Source: Xylophilus ampelinus
Lineage (GTDB): Bacteria; Pseudomonadota; Gammaproteobacteria; Burkholderiales; Burkholderiaceae_C
Length of the DNA: 64,000 nt
Assembly (NCBI RefSeq): GCF_003217575.1
Contig: NZ_QJTC01000012.1
Coordinates: 1-64,000, forward strand
Direction of reading: 5' to 3'
Shown: positions 18,410-27,167 of the stretch, one piece after another
Layout: every line of letters starts with the position of its first letter
Position numbering within the stretch: the first letter of the stretch is position 1
The notes under the pieces: model-generated
What the model was told of the DNA's origin: nothing
Databases searched by the model: none
Seen by the model: the letters and a program-made list of their open reading frames with translations, nothing else
Program-made: the position numbers and the translations under genes

Positions 18410-19914
18410 TAGAAACGGGGGATATCGGCGAACGGCTGGGTCTTCCCGCCGCGGACTACCTGCTTGCCGTATTCGGCACACCGCTGCAGCGTGGGGATCA
18501 CCTTGCCCGGATTGAGCAGGCCCGCCGGATCGAACGCGCGCTTGACGCCGAACATCTGCTCGTTCTCGGCCGCGCTGAACTGCACGCACATGCTGTTGAG
18601 CTTCTCGATGCCGACGCCGTGCTCGCCCGAGACCGTGCCGCCCATCGCGACGCTGGTTTCCAAAATGTCGGCACCGAAAAGCTCGCAGCGGTGCAGCTCG
18701 TCGGGGTCGTTGGCGTCGAACAGCACCAGCGGGTGCAGGTTGCCGTCGCCGGCATGGAACACGTTGCAGCAACGCAGGCGGTATTTCTTCTCCATCGCCT
18801 GGATCGCCAGCAGGATGTCGGCGAGCCGCTTGCGCGGGATGGTCGAATCGAGGCACATGTAGTCGGGGCTGATCCGGCCCGATGCGGGAAACGCGTTCTT
18901 GCGGCCGCTCCAGAATGTGAGCCGCTCCGCCTCGTTCTCGCTCACCGCGATCGCGGTCGCACCGCACCGGCGTAGCACGTCGGTCATGCGGCCGATTTCT
19001 TCGGCTACCTCTTCGGACGTGCCGTCGGATTCGCACAGCAGGATGGCCTCGGCGTTCAGATCGTAGCCAGCCTTGACGAAGTCCTCGACCGCTGCGGTCA
19101 TCGGCCGGTCCATCATCTCCAGGCCCGCCGGAATGATGCCCGCCGCGATCACCGCTGCGACGGTATCGCCTGCTTTGCGCAGGTCATCGAAGCTGGCCAT
19201 GATGCAGCGGGCCAGCTGCGGCTTGGGCACCAGGCGCACGGTGACTTCCGTGGTGATCGCCAGCATGCCCTCGCTGCCTATGACAAGCGGCAAAAGGTCG
19301 AGACCGGGGCTGTCCAGCGCTTCGCCGCCGAACTCGACCGGATCGCCCGCAGCGGTAAAACCGCGCACCCGCAGCACGTTGTGCAATGTGAGCCCGTATT
19401 TGAGGCAATGAACACCACCCGAGTTCTCGGCTACGTTGCCGCCGATGGTGCATGCGATCTGGCTTGAGGGGTCTGGCGCATAGTACAGGTTGAACGGCGC
19501 TGCTGCTTCGCTGATCGCCAGGTTGCGCACGCCGCACTGCACGACCGCTGTCCGGCTCAGCGGGTCGATCTTCAGAATGCGACTGAGCCGCGCCAGCGAG
19601 AGTGTCACACCCATGACATGCGGCATGGCGCCGCCGGACAAACCTGTTCCTGCGCCGCGTGCCACTACAGGGATGCCCAGGCCGTGGCAGATCTCGAGTA
19701 TCGACGCCACCTGCGCCTCGGTGTCCGGAAGCGCCACCACGAGCGGCCGCATGCGGTAGGCCGTGAGCCCGTCGCATTCGTAGGGCGCGGTGTCTTCGTC
19801 GTGCCAGATCAGGACGTGCGGTGGCAGTTCGCGTTTCAACGCACGAACGACATCCCGCTTGCGTGCCGCACGTTGCGCAGGGTCCTGCAGAATCGGTGGT
19901 GTGGCAACGTTCAT
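18409..19914 (-). CDS. glcD: Glycolate oxidase FAD-linked subunit
   Basis: A 501-residue FAD-linked subunit of glycolate dehydrogenase. Marks are the FAD-binding region VVARGAGTGLSGGAMPHVMGV, the block CTIGGNVAENSGGVHCLKYG and the C-terminal FHAGDGNLHPLVLFD and GTVSGEHGVGIEKL motifs with metal-site His residues. The ATG at 19914 (MNVATPPIL) was chosen; the open frame runs on upstream but has no family similarity. First gene of glcD-glcE-glcF; it ends against a palindromic element. No glcC-type regulator is next to it. Confidence 0.95.
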   Translation of the reverse strand: MNVATPPILQDPAQRAARKRDVVRALKRELPPHVLIWHDEDTAPYECDGLTAYRMRPLVVALPDTEAQVASILEICHGLGIPVVARGAGTGLSGGAMPHVMGVTLSLARLSRILKIDPLSRTAVVQCGVRNLAISEAAAPFNLYYAPDPSSQIACTIGGNVAENSGGVHCLKYGLTLHNVLRVRGFTAAGDPVEFGGEALDSPGLDLLPLVIGSEGMLAITTEVTVRLVPKPQLARCIMASFDDLRKAGDTVAAVIAAGIIPAGLEMMDRPMTAAVEDFVKAGYDLNAEAILLCESDGTSEEVAEEIGRMTDVLRRCGATAIAVSENEAERLTFWSGRKNAFPASGRISPDYMCLDSTIPRKRLADILLAIQAMEKKYRLRCCNVFHAGDGNLHPLVLFDANDPDELHRCELFGADILETSVAMGGTVSGEHGVGIEKLNSMCVQFSAAENEQMFGVKRAFDPAGLLNPGKVIPTLQRCAEYGKQVVRGGKTQPFADIPRF

Positions 19915-20005
19915 CGCGCGTTGGATCAGCGTAAGTCCGACAAGATACAGGATCGACACGAAGATCAAAGAGGGATAACGCGGCCCCCTACTCACCTAGA
20001 GCGTG

Positions 20006-20224
20006 TTATGAACTACCGGGTAGGCAGCCAGGTGCGCAGCCGGGCGGGCAGGTCACCTGATGCAGGCCATGGTCGCGCAGCCGGGCCGCGATCTCGGCCA
20101 CCGGAAACGGGTACGGTGCCAGGTATTCGACCGCGCCGAAGCCGTCGCGTGCCGCGGCGGCGAAGCGGTCGAGGAAATCGAGTTCCTGGTACAGGAAGGA
20201 GAGGTTGGCGGCGAAGCGGGGCAT
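20006..20224 (-). pseudogene. hyi: Hydroxypyruvate isomerase, N-terminal remnant
   Basis: From ATG 20224 the peptide reads [20 protein letters not shown], then [30 protein letters not shown], which is the start of Hyi-type TIM-barrel isomerases (normally about 260 residues). Similarity stops after about 60 residues; the frame runs into a half copy of a palindromic element (TAGAGCGTGTTATGAAC near 19997-20013) and ends. The rest of the gene has been lost. Hyi interconverts hydroxypyruvate and tartronate semialdehyde, next to glycerate kinase in the glyoxylate route, and the kinase gene does lie just upstream. Confidence 0.75.
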
Positions 20225-20447
20225 GGGGGGGGTTTCGGCGCGAGGGTGGATCGTGCACAGGCACCCCGACTTACCGCATGTCATGGTCCAATGTCTCATC
20301 GCCGAAACGACAGCATCGAAGCTCTTCCGGCAATGGAGGCACTGGCCTTAACGCGCACTTCTTCAGCCCGTTTTCCTGCACAGCTCGCCGCAGAGCTTCT
20401 CCCAAATTTTTACGGACTACGGTCTGTACTCGGCCTCCGCAAGAAGC

Positions 20448-21758
20448 TCACAACACCAGCACCGCCCGAAAATCGTTCACATTGGTATTCGTCGGCCCCG
20501 TCACCAGCAAATCCTCCACTGACTCGAAATACCCATAGGCATCGTTGCGCTGCAAATAATCGGCAATCTTGCAGCCCGCCGCGGCACTCCGCTCCAGCGT
20601 ATCCGGCACGACGAAGGCCCCCGCGTTGTCCTCCACTCCGTCGATGCCGTCGGTATCCGCGGCCAGCGCCCAGACATTCGCTTCGCCTTGCAGCGCCTGC
20701 GCCAAGCCCAGGCAGAACTCCCCTGCCCGCCCGCCCCGGCCCTTGGCGGCACCCTCTGCGCGGGGCCGCACGGTGACGGTCGTCTCGCCGCCGGAGAGGA
20801 TCACGCAGGGTTTCGCGAAGGGCTGGCCGTGGCGGGCGACGGCACGGGCCAGGGCGGCGTGGACCTTGCCGACCTCGCGGGATTCGCCTTCGATCTCGTC
20901 GCTGAGGATATAAGCGGGCAGGCCCGCGGCGCGGGCGGCTTCGGCTGCGGCTTCAAGCGATTGGCGGGGGGCGGCGATCAGCCGGACCGTTTGGCCGTCG
21001 AAGGCCGGAGCACCGGGCTTGGGGGTTTCGAGGGCGCCGGTTTCCAGCCGGGTGCGCACGGCGGAGGGGATGTCGATCCCATAGCGGGCCAGGATGTCGA
21101 GCGCTTCGGCGCAGCTGCTGGCATCCGGCACGGTGGGGCCGCTGGCGATGACCGACGGATCGTCGCCCGGCACGTCGCTGATCGCCAGGGTCACGACCCG
21201 GGCCGGCGCGCAGGCGGCGGCCAGGCGGCCGCCCTTGATGCGGGACAGATGCTTGCGCACGCAGTTCATCTCGCCGATGTGGGCGCCCGATTCCAGCAGG
21301 GCGCGGTTGATGCGCTGCTTGTCTTGCAGCGTCAGGCCCTCGGCCGGCAGCGTGAGCAGCGCCGATCCGCCGCCGGAGATCAGGCACAACACCAGGTCGT
21401 CGGCGGTCAAATCCTGAACCATCTGCAGCATGCGCTCGGCGGCGGCCAGGCCGGCGGCGTCGGGCACCGGGTGGGCGGCCTCGACGAGTGCGATGCGCCG
21501 CGGCAGCCCGGGGGGGCGCGGCGGAATGTGGTGGTAGCGGGTGACAACCAGGCCCTCCAGCGGCGCATCGGCCGGCCACAGCGCCTCCAGCGCCTGCGCC
21601 ATCGCGCCGCCGGCCTTGCCGGCGCCGACCACGACCGTGCGGCCCTTGGGCGGTGACGGCAGAAAGGGACCGAGGGTGTGGATCGGCTGGGCGCGGCGCA
21701 CCGCCACGTCGAAGAGATGCTGCAGGAAGGCGCGGGGATCGGCGGTGGAAGGCGTCAT
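20448..21758 (-). CDS. ttuD: Glycerate 2-kinase, MOFRL/TtuD family
   Basis: A 436-residue kinase that phosphorylates D-glycerate, probably to 2-phosphoglycerate. It has GAGKAGGAMAQALEALW near the start, CLISGGGSALLTLPAEGLTLQDKQ and GEMNCVRKHLSRIKGGRLA in the DUF4147 part, and the MOFRL domain at the end with ILSGGETTVTV, GGRAGEFCLGLA and AADTDGIDG. The ATG at 21758 gives the family start. It lies upstream of the hyi remnant and glcDEF on the same strand, so it probably served conversion of glyoxylate or hydroxypyruvate to glycolytic intermediates. Confidence 0.92.
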   Translation of the reverse strand: MTPSTADPRAFLQHLFDVAVRRAQPIHTLGPFLPSPPKGRTVVVGAGKAGGAMAQALEALWPADAPLEGLVVTRYHHIPPRPPGLPRRIALVEAAHPVPDAAGLAAAERMLQMVQDLTADDLVLCLISGGGSALLTLPAEGLTLQDKQRINRALLESGAHIGEMNCVRKHLSRIKGGRLAAACAPARVVTLAISDVPGDDPSVIASGPTVPDASSCAEALDILARYGIDIPSAVRTRLETGALETPKPGAPAFDGQTVRLIAAPRQSLEAAAEAARAAGLPAYILSDEIEGESREVGKVHAALARAVARHGQPFAKPCVILSGGETTVTVRPRAEGAAKGRGGRAGEFCLGLAQALQGEANVWALAADTDGIDGVEDNAGAFVVPDTLERSAAAGCKIADYLQRNDAYGYFESVEDLLVTGPTNTNVNDFRAVLVL

Positions 21759-21926
21759 GGGGCGGGGCTCGGCGGCGGTGGACGAATGGCGGCAGGTGCC
21801 GCATTCTGCCGGTCCGGCCGTGGCGCCGCACCCTGCAATACCCTGCACCCGCCGGTGCATCGCGGCCTTTGAAACCGGGTAAATCGTCATGGCCGCGTCA
21901 CGGCCGACCGGCAGGATGGGCGGGAC

Positions 21927-23240
21927 ATGCCCGTCCTTACCGCCCTCCCCGCCGCCGCGCGTCCTGCGGCCTTCACCTTCGCGCAGCGCCGCCGCGATCT
22001 GCGCACGCTGGCGCGGCTGATGCGCTATCGCCAGCTCAACGTACTCTTCCAGCCGCTGGTCGATCTGCACGAGGGCACCATCTTCGGGCACGAGGCGCTG
22101 GTCCGTGGGCCGGTCAACACGCCTCTGCACACGCCCGATGCACTGCTGGCGCTGGCCCGCGGCGCAGGCGTGCTGGCGATGTTCGAGCTGCTGTGCCTGG
22201 AGACGGCACTGGCCGACTGGCACCGGGCGCAGGGCAGCGGGCGGCTGTTTCTCCACATCGGCGCCGATGCGCTGGTGCAGGCGCTGCGCCGCCATGGCGC
22301 GGCGGCGCTGCTGGCGCATCTGCAGCGGCTGAAAATCGACCCGCGCATGCTGGTGCTGGAGCTGACCGAGCACGAGCGGATGGCCGACAAGGAGGCGCTG
22401 CGCGACGCGGTATGGCTGCTGCGGGCCGGCGGGGTGGGGCTGGCGCTGGACGACTTCGGCGACGGGCGCTCCAGCCTTCTCCGGTCGGAGCTGCGGCCCG
22501 AATTCGTGAAGCTCGACAAGTGTTTCATCCGCGCGCTGCACGGCAGCGACGGGCCCGAGAACCTGCGGCTGACGCAGGCGCTGCTGGGCGTAGCCGAGGC
22601 GTTCGGCACCCAGCTGGTGGCCGAGGGCATCGAGACGGCGGCCGATCTGCGTTTGCTGCGCGAGCTGCGCATTCCCTGCGGCCAGGGCTACCTGATGGGC
22701 CGGCCGGCCCCGCTGCCGCGCCAGCAGGTGGCGCAGGCCGCCCGCACCGTGCTGGGCGAGACGCCATCGCGGGTGCCGCTGCGCCAGCGGCCGCCGATGC
22801 GGCCGGGCATGCTGCGCGGCTTTCCGCGGATCGTCGACATCGAGGACGATATCGACGCGCTGGCCGCGATCCTCCCCTCGCACGACCGGCGTTATCTGAG
22901 CGACGGCTTCACCGCCGACGGCCGGTACACGGGCATGGGCATCGGCGAGCAGCAGGTGCGCACGGTGACCGCGGCGCCGGCCGCCCGCGCGCACGGCGGC
23001 ATCCACGGAGATAACCGCGACGGCCAGCCGCGCTTCTTCTACCCGTGCACCACGCGCCCGATCGGCGTGGAGGCGGCGCGCGGTGGCCAGTTCCGCCATG
23101 CGGACGAGGTGGCCAGCCTGGCCGCGCCGGCCAAGCACGACGCCAGGTTGGCGCGGCAGCCGGTCCTGGTGCGGACGCCGGAGGCGCCGCGGGCCGCCGC
23201 GACGCCGACGGAGCGCGAGCCGTATCTCGGCGGCCGATAG
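21927..23240 (+). CDS. EAL-domain c-di-GMP phosphodiesterase with a degenerate C-terminal half
   Basis: A 437-residue cytoplasmic protein. The EAL domain (about 25-275) looks complete: HEALVRG for the EAL motif, LELTEHE, DDFGDG with the metal Asp pair, VKLDK and VAEGIET, then CGQGYLMGRP. It should hydrolyse c-di-GMP. The remaining 160 residues contain two short stretches that resemble parts of the CBS-GGDEF half of longer EAL proteins (YLSDGFTADGRYTGMGIGEQ, then GDNRDGQPRFFYPCTTRPIG and FRHADEVASLAAPAKHDAR), but no GGDEF signature, suggesting a large internal deletion. No signal peptide or membrane helix is seen. Confidence 0.83.
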   Translation: MPVLTALPAAARPAAFTFAQRRRDLRTLARLMRYRQLNVLFQPLVDLHEGTIFGHEALVRGPVNTPLHTPDALLALARGAGVLAMFELLCLETALADWHRAQGSGRLFLHIGADALVQALRRHGAAALLAHLQRLKIDPRMLVLELTEHERMADKEALRDAVWLLRAGGVGLALDDFGDGRSSLLRSELRPEFVKLDKCFIRALHGSDGPENLRLTQALLGVAEAFGTQLVAEGIETAADLRLLRELRIPCGQGYLMGRPAPLPRQQVAQAARTVLGETPSRVPLRQRPPMRPGMLRGFPRIVDIEDDIDALAAILPSHDRRYLSDGFTADGRYTGMGIGEQQVRTVTAAPAARAHGGIHGDNRDGQPRFFYPCTTRPIGVEAARGGQFRHADEVASLAAPAKHDARLARQPVLVRTPEAPRAAATPTEREPYLGGR

Positions 23241-23284
23241 CCGCGGCATCGCCCGGCGCCCCGCCGGCCGCACCGACCGGGCGG

Positions 23285-24505
23285 CTACCGCACCGGCGCG
23301 CCGGCCTGGAACCAGCGGCCGAGCAAGGCGCGCTCGGCCTCGGTGATGCCGGTAGCGTTGTTCAGCGGCATGGTCCGGGTCACCACCGCCTGCTGGTAGA
23401 CGCCCTGGGCATGGGCCTTCAGCTGCTCGGGCGAGTCGAGGCGCACGTTCTTCATCTGCATGTCGGCGCCGTGGCACCTGTAGCAGCGCTGCTCCAGCAC
23501 CGTCTTCACTTCGGCATAGAAAACCGGTGCAGCCGGCTCTGCACGCCGACCTCCAGCTACAGAAATAGTAGCAACCGGCGCGGGGCGCAGCGCAAAGATG
23601 GTGGCGGCGATCACGGCCACGCCCACCAGCGCCCAGGGCAGCGGATGCCGGTTGCGGCCCAGCTTCCAGCCGTGGCGCAGCACGAAGAACTGGCGGATCG
23701 CCGCGCCGGCGAACATCATCGCGATCAGCACCAGCCAGTTCTGCGGATGGGTGTAGGTGAAGCTGTAGTGGTTGCTGAGCATTGCGAACAGCACCGGCAG
23801 GGTGAAGTAGGTGTTGTGCACGCTGCGCTGCTTGCCGCGCCAGCCGTGCACCGGGTCGACCGGCTGGCCGGCCTCGATCGCGGCGATCACCTTCTTCTGG
23901 CCCGGGATGATCCAGAAGAACACGTTGGCGCTCATGCTGGTGGCGATCGTAGCGCCCACCAGCAAAAAGGCCGCGCGGCCGGCGAACCAGCGGCAGGCCA
24001 GCCAGGCCGCGGCGCAGACCAGCACCGGGGTCAGCGCGCCGACGATGGCGTCGCCGTTCCTGCGGCGGCCGAAGAGCTGGCAGATGGCGTCGTAGAGCAT
24101 CCAGAACACTATGAAGAACGACAGCGCCACCGCTACCGCCGCGCCGGGCGACCAGTCCATCTTCGATGTGTCGACCAGGTAGGCGCTGGCGTTCCAGATG
24201 TAGGAGACGGAAAACAGCGCGAAGCCCGATATCCAGGTGCTGTAGCTCTCCCAGAAAAACCAGTGCAGGTGCGGCGGCAGCTGCGGCGGCTTCACCGCGA
24301 ACTTCACCGGGTGGTAGAAGCCGCCGCCATGCACCGCCCACAGCTCTCCGGTGGCGCCCTGGCGCCTCAGGTCTTCGTCCTGGGGCGGCGTGAGGCTGCT
24401 GTCCAGGAAGACGAAGTAGAACGACGAGCCCACCCAGGCGATGGCGGTGATGACGTGAACCCAGCGCAGCAGCAGGTTGACCCAGTCGAGAAGATAGCTT
24501 TCCAT
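23285..24505 (-). CDS. puuD: Urate hydroxylase PuuD-type, membrane domain plus cytochrome c
   Basis: A 406-residue membrane protein that oxidises urate to 5-hydroxyisourate. The N-terminal domain (about 1-310) has eight or so helices, begins LLLRWVHVITAIAWVGSSFYFVFLD and holds family blocks WESYSTWISG and ATSMSANVFFWIIPGQKK. The C-terminal domain (about 335-406) is a cytochrome c with CYRCH heme motif and a Met ligand candidate in RTMPLNN. The linker (about 310-327) is encoded by a dispersed repeat in frame (23529-23574), which is unusual. UraH, PuuE and the UraD-AllC fusion, all nearby, carry out the next steps. Confidence 0.9.
   Translation of the reverse strand: MESYLLDWVNLLLRWVHVITAIAWVGSSFYFVFLDSSLTPPQDEDLRRQGATGELWAVHGGGFYHPVKFAVKPPQLPPHLHWFFWESYSTWISGFALFSVSYIWNASAYLVDTSKMDWSPGAAVAVALSFFIVFWMLYDAICQLFGRRRNGDAIVGALTPVLVCAAAWLACRWFAGRAAFLLVGATIATSMSANVFFWIIPGQKKVIAAIEAGQPVDPVHGWRGKQRSVHNTYFTLPVLFAMLSNHYSFTYTHPQNWLVLIAMMFAGAAIRQFFVLRHGWKLGRNRHPLPWALVGVAVIAATIFALRPAPVATISVAGGRRAEPAAPVFYAEVKTVLEQRCYRCHGADMQMKNVRLDSPEQLKAHAQGVYQQAVVTRTMPLNNATGITEAERALLGRWFQAGAPVR
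23529..23574 (-). repeat. Dispersed double-hairpin repeat, copy D, inside puuD
   Basis: Read on the minus strand: TTGCTACTATTTCTGTAGCT, then GTCGGCG and GCCGGC, then TGCACCGG. It follows the same layout as the five intergenic copies but is translated here, supplying roughly the residues ATISVAGGRRAEPAAP between the last membrane helix and the heme domain. Confidence 0.72.
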
Positions 24506-24677
24506 GTGTCTGGAACGCCGCGCGGAGGACGCGGTCTGCGAGTGGCACGCTGCTCACCACTGCGGGCGCTCTGAGCAGAAATGGCCGCGAACCCGGGACG
24601 TGTCGCCGTCCCCCGCTCCGCTGCGACCTGTGCCGGCAAGTGTATGCAATTCGCAGGCCGCCGGGTGGGGCAGCGCG

Positions 24678-25496
24678 TCAGGACCCGCCCTGCGAGCCCA
24701 GGGTTTGCAACAACTGTGCCGCCACCGCCACGGCGATCACCTCCGGCGCCTTGCCGGCGATGCCGGGCAGGCCGATCGGGCAGACGACCGCATCCAGCTC
24801 GGCCGGCGCGAAACCGCGCGCCTCCAGCCGGCGGCGGAAGGTCGCCCACTTGCTGCGGCTGCCGATCAGGCCCAGGAACGGCAGGTCGCCGTGGCTCCGC
24901 CGGCGCCGCAGGCAGGCGGCGACGATGTCGAGGTCTTCCGCATGGCTGAAGCTCATCACCAGCACCCGCGAGCCGGCGGCCAGCCCGGGCACCGCCGCCT
25001 GCACCGGATCGGAATGCTCGCAGGTGGCATCGGCCGCCGCGTCGGGCGGAAAGATGCCGTCGCGGCTGTCGATCCAGGTGAGCGCGAAGGGCAGCGGCGT
25101 CAGCACACGGGCCAGCGCGGCGCCGACATGGCCGCCGCCGAAGAGCGCCACCGGGCTGCGTGCCGCCGACAGCCGCGCGCGCAGCGCCGCCCCATCGGCC
25201 GCGCCCACCGGCTCGAAGCGCAGATACACCACGCCGCCGCAGCACTGGCCGAGCGACGGGCCCAGCGGATAGCGCCGTACCGGCTCCGTGCCGCCCTGCC
25301 CGGCCAGCCGCAGCCGCGCCTCGGCCACCGCGTCGAACTCGAGCCGGCCGCCGCCGATGGTGCCGACCAACGCATCGGCGAACACCGCCATCCAGGTGCC
25401 GGCGCCGCGCGGCACCGACCCTTGGGTAGACTCCACCGACACCAGCACCGCCGCGGCCCGCGGCAGGCGCTGCAGCAGGGCACTCAAGATGTCCAC
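24678..25496 (-). CDS. xdhC: Xanthine dehydrogenase accessory protein XdhC
   Basis: A protein of about 272 residues that binds and sulfurates molybdenum cofactor for insertion into xanthine dehydrogenase. The N-terminal part has LVSVESTQGSVPRGAGTWMAVF and GTIGGGRLEFDA, and the Cys pair in GQCCGGVVYL; the C-terminal part is a Rossmann domain with ALFGGGHVGAALA and GLIGSRSKWATF. A GTG start at 25496 with AGGAAA seven bases upstream was chosen; ATG at 25520 is an alternative adding eight residues. xdhA and xdhB are not in the window, so XdhC is separated from its usual partners but sits in the urate-degradation region. Confidence 0.9.
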   Translation of the reverse strand: MDILSALLQRLPRAAAVLVSVESTQGSVPRGAGTWMAVFADALVGTIGGGRLEFDAVAEARLRLAGQGGTEPVRRYPLGPSLGQCCGGVVYLRFEPVGAADGAALRARLSAARSPVALFGGGHVGAALARVLTPLPFALTWIDSRDGIFPPDAAADATCEHSDPVQAAVPGLAAGSRVLVMSFSHAEDLDIVAACLRRRRSHGDLPFLGLIGSRSKWATFRRRLEARGFAPAELDAVVCPIGLPGIAGKAPEVIAVAVAAQLLQTLGSQGGS

Positions 25497-25542
25497 GTCG
25501 CGTATTTCCTTTGTTCGCATTCTGACCCGAGGGCCGTCACCC

Positions 25543-26067
25543 ATGCCGCCTGAACCGCCCCGCCGCCCCTGGATCGTGGCCGTGCTGCTGTCGGCCGCAG
25601 CCGCCATCGTCGCATCCTGCAGGTCGGGCACCGACACGCCCGCACCGTCGCGGCCGAAGACGCCCGATCCCGCCGCGCCGCCGGTGGCCAGCGGCCCGGT
25701 GCCGGGCGATCAGGGATCGGCCCGCGCCTCGTCGGCCGCCACGCCGCGCGCCTACCGGCAGGACGGCGCCACCCACCTCTACGGCCTGAACGCGCAGCGC
25801 ATCTACAAGGGCAAGCTGCCGCCGCTGCTCTATGCGATCGGCACCCTGCAGGTCCACATCGACGCGGCCGGCAAGGTCGGCAAGCTCGAATGGATGCGCG
25901 CCCCACGCCATGCGCCCGAGGTGATCGCCGAGATCGAGCGCACCGTGCGCGCCGCGGCGCCCTTCCCTGCGCCGGTACGCCTCGGCAAGGTGGTCTACAC
26001 CGACACCTGGCTCTGGGACAAGAGCGGCAGGTTCCAGCTCGACACCCTCACCGAAGGGCAGAACTAG
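25543..26067 (+). CDS. Putative lipoprotein with TonB C-terminal-like domain
   Basis: A 174-residue exported protein. The N-terminus is a signal sequence WIVAVLLSAAAAIVASC with a lipobox-like VASC near residue 24, then a Pro/Ala/Ser-rich spacer of about 50 residues. The last 90 residues (YKGKLPPLLYAIGTLQVHIDAAGKVGKLEWMRA, then IERTVRAAAPFPAP) resemble the TonB C-terminal domain, in which a variable core of beta strands ends with a conserved AAAPFPAP-type segment. It would be attached to a membrane facing the periplasm. It is divergent from xdhC, 46 bp away. Function unknown; true TonB action is unlikely without a helix anchor and exbBD partners. Confidence 0.7.
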   Translation: MPPEPPRRPWIVAVLLSAAAAIVASCRSGTDTPAPSRPKTPDPAAPPVASGPVPGDQGSARASSAATPRAYRQDGATHLYGLNAQRIYKGKLPPLLYAIGTLQVHIDAAGKVGKLEWMRAPRHAPEVIAEIERTVRAAAPFPAPVRLGKVVYTDTWLWDKSGRFQLDTLTEGQN

Positions 26068-26083
26068 GCGCTGCCCGGCGACA

Positions 26084-26434
26084 TCAGCTGCCGCGGTAGG
26101 TGGAATAGGACCAGGGGCTCACCAGCAGCGGCACGTGGTAGTGCCGGTCGGCATGGGCGATGCCGAAATCGATGCTCACCACGCTCAGGAAGTTCGGCTC
26201 GGGCAGCCTCACGCCGCGGCTGCGGAAATAACCCGCCACGTCGAAGGACAACCGGTAGGTGCCGGTGCGCAGGCTTGCGTGGTCGAACAGCGGCGCATCG
26301 GTGCGGCCGTCGTGGTTGAGCACCATGCGCTGCAGCAGCGTGGCCGCGTCGCCGTGGGTGGCGTAGAAGGTGACGGCCATGCCCGCGGCGGGGCTGCCGT
26401 GCATCGTGTCGAGAACGTGGGTGCTGAGGCCCAT
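26084..26434 (-). CDS. uraH: 5-hydroxyisourate hydrolase (transthyretin-like)
   Basis: A 116-residue enzyme that opens 5-hydroxyisourate, the PuuD product, to OHCU. The start MGLSTHVLDTMHGSPAAGM carries the conserved His and the C-terminus SPWSYSTYRGS is the YRGS signature of the family; the central Arg is in RTGTYRLSFD. The ATG at 26434 begins exactly at the family N-terminus. It ends 17 bases from the convergent lipoprotein gene. Together with puuD, puuE and the uraD-allC fusion, it makes the urate-to-ureidoglycolate route nearly complete within 8 kb. Confidence 0.95.
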   Translation of the reverse strand: MGLSTHVLDTMHGSPAAGMAVTFYATHGDAATLLQRMVLNHDGRTDAPLFDHASLRTGTYRLSFDVAGYFRSRGVRLPEPNFLSVVSIDFGIAHADRHYHVPLLVSPWSYSTYRGS

Positions 26435-26681
26435 GGGCACTTCCTTCGGCTGTGGGGACGGGCGAACGCGGCGCGGCATCATCTTCGCGCGCAATGACGC
26501 CCAGTGTATGCAGGCCGTCGCGTCGCTCCCCTGAAAGCGGCTGCCGCGCATGCGTGCGGAGATTTACAAATCGATTCCACACGGGACAGCGCCGATCCGC
26601 GCCTTCGATGGCACCAATACCTGCTCTTCATGCACCCGATGTCGGGCATTCCTCCATCCATCCACGTAATGGGAGATCTCC

Positions 26682-27113
26682 ATGCGACGCACCGCTGCTT
26701 TCCTTCTGGCCTTCTCGTCTTCGCTGCTTGCCCTGCCGGCCCTGGCCCAAGTGCGACTCGACCAGCTGGCCGATATAGAGCGGGCTCTGGCAGCCGGCGG
26801 CGATGTCGCCGTGTCCATCGACCTGTCGCAGTGCACCGGCAAGGACGGCGCGCGCCCCACCCAGACCCGCGGCGGCCTGCGCATCGGCGCCTACCGGATC
26901 GTGGAGGACGGCACGCTCTCCTTCAGCGATGCCCATTTCACCGTCGCCCGTGACGGCCAGCCGATCCAGCAACTGCTGCGCTACCAGGTCCGCCCCGATC
27001 GCAGCATCGATTTCACGATGTTCGTCTTCGATCTGCCCAGCTACCAGGCGCGCTCGGCCGTGCTGGCCTACCGATGCGGCATCAACCAGGGCATCCAGTT
27101 CCACGTCCGTTGA
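26682..27113 (+). CDS. VirK-like secreted protein
   Basis: A 143-residue exported protein with signal peptide MRRTAAFLLAFSSSLLALPALA (cleavage near ALA/QVR). The mature part matches the pattern of the VirK family known from Agrobacterium, Ralstonia and Xanthomonas: DVAVSIDLSQCTGKD, RIGAYRIVEDGTLSFSDAHFTV and GQPIQQLLRYQVRPD. C62 and C133 could form a disulfide. The biochemical role of the family is unknown; virK is a virulence-associated locus in plant bacteria. It sits next to the convergent cellulase gene, which supports a plant-related role (inference). Confidence 0.7.
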   Translation: MRRTAAFLLAFSSSLLALPALAQVRLDQLADIERALAAGGDVAVSIDLSQCTGKDGARPTQTRGGLRIGAYRIVEDGTLSFSDAHFTVARDGQPIQQLLRYQVRPDRSIDFTMFVFDLPSYQARSAVLAYRCGINQGIQFHVR

Positions 27114-27167
27114 CAACCACCGCCGCGTTGCAGCGCAGGCCGGGGCGATGCGCCCCGGCCCGGCGCA

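Noticed and set aside
21759..24560. A very long minus-strand open frame joining the glycerate kinase to the region opposite the EAL gene and puuD (about 1370 codons in all)
   Set aside because: Only the part up to 21758 resembles a protein family. The rest is Arg/Ala-rich sequence antisense or out of frame to real genes, a side effect of high GC content.
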